From Halovenus sp. (GTDB taxonomy: Archaea; Halobacteriota; Halobacteria; Halobacteriales; Haloarculaceae): a stretch of 7,381 nt of DNA. The notes beneath the pieces were generated by a model. That model saw only the letters and a list, made by a program, of their open reading frames with translations, ran no database searches and was not told where the DNA came from. Position 1 is the first letter of the stretch. Each line of letters starts with the position of its first letter. The DNA lies in assembly GCA_028274925.1 (NCBI GenBank), contig JAQCNR010000066.1:1-7381 (forward strand), read 5' to 3'. A program made the translations under genes and the position numbers. Shown here in pieces: positions 1 to 5,113 of this stretch.

Positions 1-197
1 TCTGCATCCAGTCGTGAACGGCCTTTCAAGAGCGTTGGATGCCCAAATCATCAAAAATATATAGTATCCGAAAGTGATAGTCCCGCCAGGTGAATATGAA
101 TACCCAGCTTCATTGCGAGCTCGGGTGTCCGCTCTCGCCCCACAAAATCCAGATCAATCCAGTCGTTACTTCCGCTGAGGCGTGTGATTTCTGGCAT
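1..197 (-). pseudogene. IS6-family transposase, 5' part, frameshifted and cut by the window edge
   Basis: Read on the minus strand from an ATG at 197-195, the first 48 codons begin MPEITRLSGSNDWIDLDF and continue with TPELAMKLGIHIHLAGLSLS. I recognise this as the N-terminus of the IS6-type transposases widespread in haloarchaea, which cut and join DNA through a DDE catalytic domain. The frame ends at a TGA at 53-51. The family sequence resumes in a neighbouring frame: DDLGIQRS (52-29), then TGA at 28-26 where the family normally has Arg, then KAVHDWMQ (25-2). So one indel, next to a run of five A/T bases at about 53-57, and one nonsense change break the gene. The catalytic DDE residues would lie beyond base 1 and cannot be seen. 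Family membership rests on remembered consensus, not on a search. The copy should be inactive as read. Confidence 0.8.
1..197 (-). mobile_element. Insertion sequence remnant, IS6 type (right end not resolved)
   Basis: The transposase pseudogene implies that an IS copy enters the window from the left. The element should extend somewhat past the transposase start into about 200-260, because such elements carry a short leader and a terminal inverted repeat. I could not place that terminal repeat, since its partner lies outside the window, so only the coding part is marked. The element points away from the lipoprotein gene. Confidence 0.6.
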
Positions 198-263
198 AGA
201 GCACCACAGAATCATCACGTCTCACTTTTTACTCTTAAACACCGCTCAAATATGCTCCCAAAA

Positions 264-273
264 AGTTATTATG
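264..273 (+). promoter_or_regulatory. Possible TATA element for the lipoprotein gene
   Basis: An AT-rich stretch with TTATTA at 266-271 sits about 27 bases before the TTG at 298. Haloarchaeal leaderless transcripts commonly start at or just before the start codon with a TATA-like box about 25-28 bases upstream, so this spacing suits a start at 298. AT-rich sequence is common in this part of the window, so the match is weak evidence. Confidence 0.25.
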
Positions 274-297
274 AATGGAAGGCACACTTGGATCAGA

Positions 298-786
298 TTG
301 AAACGTCGAACGTTACTCGCTCTGGTTAGCGCGGCCGGTGTTAGCGGGTTCTCAGGCTGTATTGGCGGGAACGGAGACGAAACAGGTAATTCTGATAATA
401 AGCAGTCTAAAAAGGAAGATGAGCCAGAGGATATGGCCGGAGGGTACGACTTTTTACCCTGTGAATACAATCTCAACAACAAGAAAATCTTGCACAGTCC
501 CCTCGATGAGACTCCGTATAACAGTCCACAGGAAAGCGATACCATCAGCGTTCAAGTCGGCTATTACGAAGATATTGACGATAACGAGCTACAAGAATTG
601 GACGGCATTTTCGGAGATGACGATACGCATCGGGAGGGCGCTCAAAGCTATTCTACAGGAAGAGACGGCATACACAGATGTGATGTTGCAAAACTCTCTC
701 ACAGAGACTATATCGAGTACATACTCCCAACTCCGGCTGACGTAGTGAATGCTCTCCAATCTGCTGTTCATTCCTACAGATTATAA
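298..786 (+). CDS. Haloarchaeal Tat-type lipoprotein, N-terminal part of a probably decayed gene
   Basis: The leader reads KRRTLLALVSAAG then VSGFSGC. It has a twin-arginine start, a hydrophobic core and a lipobox ending in Cys at 358-360, so the product should be exported through the Tat route and anchored outside the membrane by a lipid on that Cys. The mature part opens with a Gly/Asn/Asp/Lys/Glu-rich linker (GGNGDETGNSDNKQSKKEDE). I chose TTG at 298 because it puts KRR directly after the initiator, as in most haloarchaeal lipoproteins. ATG at 271 would add nine residues and ATG at 184 thirty-eight. The frame is convincing up to about codon 105 (ISVQVGYYEDIDDNELQELD). Beyond about 620 its codons become atypical (several AGA) while the +2 frame looks better, and it stops at 786 just as another frame continues in protein-like fashion. 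I do not recognise the family. The gene is either a short lipoprotein or, more likely, the start of a frameshifted longer one. Confidence 0.6.
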   Translation: MKRRTLLALVSAAGVSGFSGCIGGNGDETGNSDNKQSKKEDEPEDMAGGYDFLPCEYNLNNKKILHSPLDETPYNSPQESDTISVQVGYYEDIDDNELQELDGIFGDDDTHREGAQSYSTGRDGIHRCDVAKLSHRDYIEYILPTPADVVNALQSAVHSYRL

Positions 787-1355
787 TGGACAGCCTGTAT
801 CGGGCGTTTCAGCTATGTCATTACGGGAAGCAAGTGCAAGAGACGCGCCCTCTATCTTGCACGGGGCTCTTGACAAGAGTTGGATAGACAGACCGCGCGA
901 AGTTTCCTATGACACGCTCTCAAGTTAACAATAATGAACTTGCTGAGCGGTGTGAGTATAATTCTGGTTTACTAGTTTACGGGTACCTTTCGCGTGAACT
1001 CGGTAGATACTATACACGAGACACGAATAGAGAAATTTTTCTGATAGAGCTGGCGAAAGACATCGTTGAAAAAATGTGAAACAGTCGGCGTGCATCCTAA
1101 GAATACTGTTTTGTCAAACGGAACAGCACCGCCGCATCCGGAGCAAACATATAGGAATCTACTGAGCAAGCATTCTTCACACTTCACCGATACTTGCGAA
1201 AATACGCGTATCTCAGACAGTCCATATGACAGCGCGCTCTATCATTTTCTTTAAATTACGGGACTGTCATTGAGAGCGGCGTCTCTTGGGAACAACATCT
1301 GAATGAGGGCTGTTTATCATCCATATCTGATAATTACGTTAACAATAGCGTGTGA
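787..1355 (+). pseudogene. Frameshifted downstream continuation of the lipoprotein gene
   Basis: No single long frame is open here, yet protein-like segments follow one another across frames on the plus strand. The first, read from about 749 or 779 to the TAA at 926-928, contains DYNGQPVSGVSAMSLREASA and DAPSILHGALDKSWIDRPRE. The second, from 909 to the TGA at 1077-1079, contains NNNELAERCEYNSGLLVYGY and REIFLIELAKDIVEK. The third, 1066-1254, runs from KCETVGVHPKNTVLSNGT to SPYDSALYHFL. The last, about 1250-1355, contains NYGTVIESGVSWEQHLNEG and ends at TGA 1353-1355. Joining them needs one-base shifts near 920, at the A6 run 1069-1074 and near 1250. Together with 298-786 this gives roughly 350 codons, a normal size for a haloarchaeal lipoprotein. 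The family is unrecognised. It could instead be several small genes, which I find less likely given how each segment picks up where the last one ends. Confidence 0.5.
909..1079 (+). CDS. Small ORF of 56 codons, alternative reading of part of the decayed gene
   Basis: An ATG at 909-911 opens a frame of 56 codons starting MTRSQVNNNELAERCEYNSG and ending IELAKDIVEKM at TGA 1077-1079. The start overlaps the preceding segment's stop by about 20 bases. Its composition is protein-like, with a probable amphipathic helix at the end. There is no clear ribosome-binding sequence or TATA box at the expected distance. I prefer the view that it is a piece of the frameshifted lipoprotein gene: after its A6 run (1069-1074) the next frame continues as EKCETVGVHPKN. 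It is listed because an annotator could call it as a separate small protein. Function unknown. Confidence 0.25.
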   Translation: MTRSQVNNNELAERCEYNSGLLVYGYLSRELGRYYTRDTNREIFLIELAKDIVEKM

Positions 1356-1705
1356 GTATTGAAACCCCCGATAATCATGCGTAGATCCGCTGAAATCTCT
1401 ATGTAGGATTCCGCCATACCTCGGACGATATTTGTGTGAGTCCGGTCCTCGGTGACGAGAAACGCCGTCCGAGTATCCGGAATCTCGATGTGAGCGAGCA
1501 CAGCGTCAGTACAATCGTCGGCGAGTGTGCAGACTCCGCGTTCGAGCGCTCGACGACCGATGGAGGGGCCCTCGACAGCCATATCGGCGACGCACACGGA
1601 ACCGCGGCGACGCGACGCCGGGTCCTCGATGCGAATCGGAAACGTGGACAGGCCATGGGCTAACATGCAATCCACCTGTTTCGCAAGCCGACGTACAACA
1701 GACAC
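1334..1705 (-). CDS. Hypothetical protein, 123 codons, possibly truncated
   Basis: On the minus strand a GTG at 1705-1703 opens a frame that ends with TAA at 1336-1334. An internal ATG at 1666-1664 (codon 14) is an alternative start. Codons between about 1690 and 1430 favour G/C in third position like the intact genes to the right, which supports real coding. Segments include LSTFPIRIEDPASRRRGSVC, VADMAVEGPSIGRRALERG, LADDCTDAVLAHIEIPDTRT and AFLVTEDRTHTNIVRGMAES. I see no transmembrane segment or signal peptide. There are three scattered Cys after residue 13 and no recognised catalytic motif, and I cannot assign a family. The last 15 or so codons (MIIGGFNTHTLLLT) are AT-rich and overlap the end of the decayed plus-strand gene by 22 bases, so the original C-terminus may have been lost. 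It is divergent from the addB-like gene, with about 100 bases between them. Confidence 0.45.
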   Translation of the reverse strand: MSVVRRLAKQVDCMLAHGLSTFPIRIEDPASRRRGSVCVADMAVEGPSIGRRALERGVCTLADDCTDAVLAHIEIPDTRTAFLVTEDRTHTNIVRGMAESYIEISADLRMIIGGFNTHTLLLT

Positions 1706-1773
1706 GGTTTACTTGAATGTCCATTCTACGCAATCAATAGGGTTCCGGGCGTGACTGTGGACACATACCTGAG

Positions 1774-1785
1774 AAAAGATTAAGA
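1774..1785 (+). promoter_or_regulatory. Likely promoter (BRE/TATA-like) of the addB-addA operon
   Basis: The segment 1773-1785, GAAAAGATTAAGA, is an A-rich tract followed by a TATA-like core in otherwise GC-rich DNA. It is centred about 27 bases before the ATG at 1808. That is the spacing expected for a leaderless haloarchaeal transcript beginning at or just ahead of the start codon. GGAG at 1801-1804 lies only three bases from the ATG, too close to be a typical Shine-Dalgarno site, which also favours leaderless initiation. Placement is by eye. Confidence 0.4.
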
Positions 1786-1807
1786 GGTACGCCGGAACAG
1801 GGAGTGT

Positions 1808-4800
1808 ATGCCGACAGTGCGTATCTTTGCGAATCAGGACGTTCCACATGCTCGGGGCCGCGCGTGTGCCTGGGCCGCCGAACGGACCACAGGCGCTCCT
1901 CACTCGGTGCAATATCTCACGCAGTCAGCCGTCAACGACGACGTTCTCGATGCCGCGTGGGAGGAACACGGCTCGCCACTGACGGTTGGGGTTACACGCT
2001 TCGACGGGTTCGTCAACAAGGTCTACGAAGCCGACACCCACCGCGGCCCGGCGACGTACGTGACGATGGCGGAGCGAGAGTACATCGTCGAACGGGCGCT
2101 GACACGCCTCTCGGACCCGGAGCATCCACTGTTCACTGACGGGGAACCGGCAACGGGACTCGTGGACCAGGCCGCGAACCTCCTCACGCTGCTCGAGTTC
2201 GCCGGCCTCGACACTCCACAGCGAGTCCGGACGCGCCTGCGCGAGGTCGGTGTGCCGGCCCTGGCCGACCCGCTTGCAACCCTGCTCCAGCACACCTACG
2301 ATGTCCGTGACGAGACGCTGGGAACAGAGAAGACGTTCCGGGCCGAACGGTATCTGCACGCCATCCGGAGCGGTGGAGAAGTCCTGTCGGCGACGTTCCC
2401 CGCGACCGACGTTCTCATCATTGGAGCCCGACAGACGCTCTCCCCGCTCGAACGAAATCTGCTCGAGGTCTGTACTGCTACGTTCGACATTGCAATCGTA
2501 CTGCCTCGCGTGACCGACACTGACCCGCCACGTGGCGCTGATGCAACGCTTGCCCGGACCATCGGCTGGTATTCGGCCCTCGGTGGCGCTGACCTGACCG
2601 ACGAACTCCGGGCGATCGAGACGCGCTCGGAGGGTGCTTCGGTCGCAGCGCAACTCTACCGATACGAAACTGAACACGGGGACGAACTGGCTTGCCCGAC
2701 GGACCTGCAGTACCGGACGTACCCGTCGATCGGGACGGAAGTTGCAGCGGTCGTCCGGGATGTCCGCACGCTCCTCACCGGTGGACCGGAGACAGCCCCA
2801 GACACAGCCGCGGATCAGGAGTCGACGCCCGACGGCGCTGCCACGGGCATCGAGCCGGCGGATATCTGTATTGCGCTCTACGACGAGAACAGTTATGCAG
2901 AGCCGCTGGTGGCACAACTCCAGGCAGCCGACATTCCGGTTTCGTACACCAGGTCCCACGAGTTTTTCACCACGATGACCGGACACCTGCTCGACGCGGC
3001 AATCGAACTCGGCCAGCAGCCGGACCGACAGGAGCCACTCTGTGAACTGCTTTCGAACCCGCTCGTTCGTCCGGCATCCGACGATGACCTGAGAGTGATC
3101 ACCGAGATGTCCGGGCGACTGGAGGCAACGCAGATCGGCTCTCTCCGCTCACACCTCGACGCACCGCTGCGAGCGCATGTCGACACCACCGTCGAGGCCT
3201 GCGAGGCGTTCGTCAGTTCGGCCCAGCCAGGGGCTGTCCTCGAGACGCTTTTTGACGCTCTGGGGGTACCGGTCGACGACCAGCTGGATCTCGCTGACGA
3301 TGCACTCGCAGACGACCAGCTGCACCGGCGTGAGGCCCGTGCCCTACGAGAGGCGGTTCGTGCGGGAGACGCGGTCGGCGGTCTGTCCGAGCAACACAGC
3401 GTCACGGCGTTTCGGCGACTGCTCGAGAGACGAACCGTCGATGTCCAGATCGGCCGACAGCGTGGCAGCGTCCAGCTGGTCACGCCGATGGAGGCAGTCG
3501 TGAACCCGTTCGAGGTCGTCTTCGTGCCGGGGTTGACCACCGACCACACGCCGTCGCGGACACGGCGACTCGCGTTCGCGCGCCAACTCAACGACGCCCA
3601 CGAGGAGTTCGCCGAGGTCGACCCCATTCAGCAGACGCGCCACTCGTTTGCCACATTGCTGGCAGGACCTGCACGGCTCCGACTGAGTCGACCGGAGACG
3701 AACGCGAACGGCGACCCGTACATCCCTGCTGACGTCATCACGGAACTGGACCGGGTGACGACCCTTCCCGAGTCCGATGGAGAGAGCGAGCAACCCCTGC
3801 CCGCAACCCGGACCGACGTGCATCGGTCCCTCGCAGCGGCGATAGACACCGGTGGCACGAGTGCGCAGGAGGCCCAGCAATCGATCCGCGACTTCGACAT
3901 CGGGGGTGATGGGTCACACACCCACCAGCGACTGGAGCGTGGCCTCGGTGTCGCGGCAGCGCGGGCGAGTGACGAGCCCGGGCGGTTCGACGGCCACGTC
4001 GACGAGAGTATTGCCGCTGGGCTCGGAGCGGGTGCGGGACCGTTCAGCCCGACTGCGCTGGAACGATACGCGGACTGTGGATTCAAATACTACATGCGGG
4101 ATGTGCTGGACATCGATGAGACTGAAGAGATCGAAATCGAATGGGATGCACGGAAACAGGGAGGATATATCCATACAGTCCTCGAAACATTCTACCGAAC
4201 CTGGCAAGAGCAAGGTCACCAGGAAGTCACTGAGGAACAACTCGACGATGCTGCTGCACTCCTCTACGAGACGGCCGTCATCGAGCTCGAGGAGTTCGAT
4301 GCTCCCGGTACACTCTTTCACAATCGGTACATGTCGGCACTGTTCGACGGACTCGGTGATGACCCCGCTGGTCCCGGCGATCCGGACGGGCCTCCCGGAT
4401 TGTTCCGGCGCTTCCTCGAAATGGAGACGAACCTCGCTGCGACGCCGGCACGTCCCGTCGCACTCGAGGGACATGTCGGTCTGAACTCCAGGGAATCGGA
4501 TGCACCCGTGCTCTCCGAGTCGCCGGTCAGCTTGCCCGGGACGACCGCCACGTTGCACGGGAAAATCGACCGGCTGGACGCGACGCCGGACAACGAACTC
4601 GTGGCATACGACTACAAAACCGGATCCACGCCCTCCGAGGATGATACTCTCGATGGATATGCGTTCCAGTTGCCGGTCTATCTCCTGCTGGCTGAATCGG
4701 CATATGGTGGCGATCCCGTCGGCGGGTCGTACTACCAGGTCAATCCAGGCGAGTCACTCTCGGTCCATAGCGGCACGATTGGAGCAAAAGAAGACGCCGC

Positions 4801-5113
4801 GCACCGCACCAAACGGAGTGCCAAATTGCTGCGCTATCATAACCATCTTCAGTTCGACGAGCGCGAGGAATTCGAGGCGTTTCTCCAGAACGAGATACCG
4901 GCTCGCATCGAACGGATTGCAACGGCCGTCAAAGCGGGTTCGTTCCATCCGACGGTTCTCTCGGCCAGCGACGCTGGCTGTAATCACTGTCCGTATCGGA
5001 TGGCGTGTGACGTCCGCCACCACCGCAGACACGACATTCGAGCACGTCTCGAGGAGGATGGGTCACCGGCAGCGTACATTCCGGTCGGCGAGCAACCGGA
5101 GGAGGAACAATGA
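1808..5113 (+). CDS. addB: AddB/RexB-like helicase-nuclease subunit with Fe-S RecB-type nuclease domain
   Basis: This 1101-residue protein is close to the usual length of bacterial AddB (about 1150). Residues 1-550 resemble the helicase-like half: TDVLIIGARQTLSPLERNLL at 200-219, an acidic linker near 323-350, ADICIALYDENSYAEPLVAQ at 351-370 with IPV soon after, and LVTPMEAVVNPFEVVFVPGL at about 557-576. No Walker A (GxGKT/S) motif is present, so it should not hydrolyse ATP itself. The C-terminal third is a RecB-type PD-(D/E)XK nuclease: Cys757 in SPTALERYADCGFKYY, His789 in GGYIH, Asp921 in GKIDR, Asp935-Tyr-Lys937 in YDYKTG, QLPVY at 954-958, then Cys1058, Cys1061 and Cys1067 (C-x2-C-x5-C). 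The four Cys match the 4Fe-4S staple of AddB and Cas4-like nucleases. All expected catalytic residues are present, so the nuclease should be active. It is presumed to pair with the next gene's product and cut one strand during DNA-end processing; in bacterial AddAB the helicase-like part of AddB reads Chi. The name is by domain analogy; RexB-like or a stand-alone RecB-family nuclease are alternatives. Confidence 0.85.
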   Translation: MPTVRIFANQDVPHARGRACAWAAERTTGAPHSVQYLTQSAVNDDVLDAAWEEHGSPLTVGVTRFDGFVNKVYEADTHRGPATYVTMAEREYIVERALTRLSDPEHPLFTDGEPATGLVDQAANLLTLLEFAGLDTPQRVRTRLREVGVPALADPLATLLQHTYDVRDETLGTEKTFRAERYLHAIRSGGEVLSATFPATDVLIIGARQTLSPLERNLLEVCTATFDIAIVLPRVTDTDPPRGADATLARTIGWYSALGGADLTDELRAIETRSEGASVAAQLYRYETEHGDELACPTDLQYRTYPSIGTEVAAVVRDVRTLLTGGPETAPDTAADQESTPDGAATGIEPADICIALYDENSYAEPLVAQLQAADIPVSYTRSHEFFTTMTGHLLDAAIELGQQPDRQEPLCELLSNPLVRPASDDDLRVITEMSGRLEATQIGSLRSHLDAPLRAHVDTTVEACEAFVSSAQPGAVLETLFDALGVPVDDQLDLADDALADDQLHRREARALREAVRAGDAVGGLSEQHSVTAFRRLLERRTVDVQIGRQRGSVQLVTPMEAVVNPFEVVFVPGLTTDHTPSRTRRLAFARQLNDAHEEFAEVDPIQQTRHSFATLLAGPARLRLSRPETNANGDPYIPADVITELDRVTTLPESDGESEQPLPATRTDVHRSLAAAIDTGGTSAQEAQQSIRDFDIGGDGSHTHQRLERGLGVAAARASDEPGRFDGHVDESIAAGLGAGAGPFSPTALERYADCGFKYYMRDVLDIDETEEIEIEWDARKQGGYIHTVLETFYRTWQEQGHQEVTEEQLDDAAALLYETAVIELEEFDAPGTLFHNRYMSALFDGLGDDPAGPGDPDGPPGLFRRFLEMETNLAATPARPVALEGHVGLNSRESDAPVLSESPVSLPGTTATLHGKIDRLDATPDNELVAYDYKTGSTPSEDDTLDGYAFQLPVYLLLAESAYGGDPVGGSYYQVNPGESLSVHSGTIGAKEDAAHRTKRSAKLLRYHNHLQFDEREEFEAFLQNEIPARIERIATAVKAGSFHPTVLSASDAGCNHCPYRMACDVRHHRRHDIRARLEEDGSPAAYIPVGEQPEEEQ
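5098..5106 (+). promoter_or_regulatory. Shine-Dalgarno site for the addA-like gene inside the addB 3' end
   Basis: GGAGGAGGA at 5098-5106 encodes the Glu-rich tail of the upstream protein and also offers GGAGG at 5098-5102 (seven bases before the ATG) or 5101-5105 (four bases). With the ATGA stop/start overlap it supports translational coupling and fixes the start at 5110. Confidence 0.6.

Noticed and set aside
2..64. Plus-strand open stretch at the left edge that looks like a C-terminal tail (LHPVVNGLSRALDAQ...).
   Set aside because: The opposite strand matches the IS6-type transposase, including KAVHDWMQ, so this is its shadow.
90..329. A 79-codon plus-strand ORF with several Cys and His.
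   Set aside because: Its first half is antisense to the transposase remnant and its end overlaps the lipoprotein leader in another frame; no conserved pattern is seen.
972..1187. Minus-strand ORF with CEEC and CSGC pairs, resembling a small zinc-ribbon protein.
   Set aside because: It begins with GTG, lies antisense to two plus-strand segments that read better as protein, and its second half (QLYQKNFSIRVSCIVSTEFT) does not look like a haloarchaeal protein. The Cys pairs are probably chance, though a homology search could revive it.
1216..1268. Inverted repeat GACAGTCC (1216-1223) / GGACTGTC (1261-1268), considered as a terminator or IS end.
   Set aside because: Eight bases with a 37-base loop is weak, there is no T-rich tail, and it lies within a stretch that still reads as coding.
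1436..1663. Plus-strand ORF of 75 codons and two overlapping neighbours around 1525-1754.
   Set aside because: They overlap the better-supported minus-strand ORF in codon register and are Arg-rich shadows with no promoter of their own.
1925..2986. A 353-codon minus-strand ORF inside the addB-like gene.
   Set aside because: It is a shadow of the GC-rich sense gene: Arg/Val/Gly-rich with no motif, and fully antisense to a well-supported coding region.
2893..3627. A 244-codon minus-strand ORF within the addB-like gene, very rich in Ser and Arg.
   Set aside because: The composition is typical of antisense reading of acidic haloarchaeal codons; it is not a gene.
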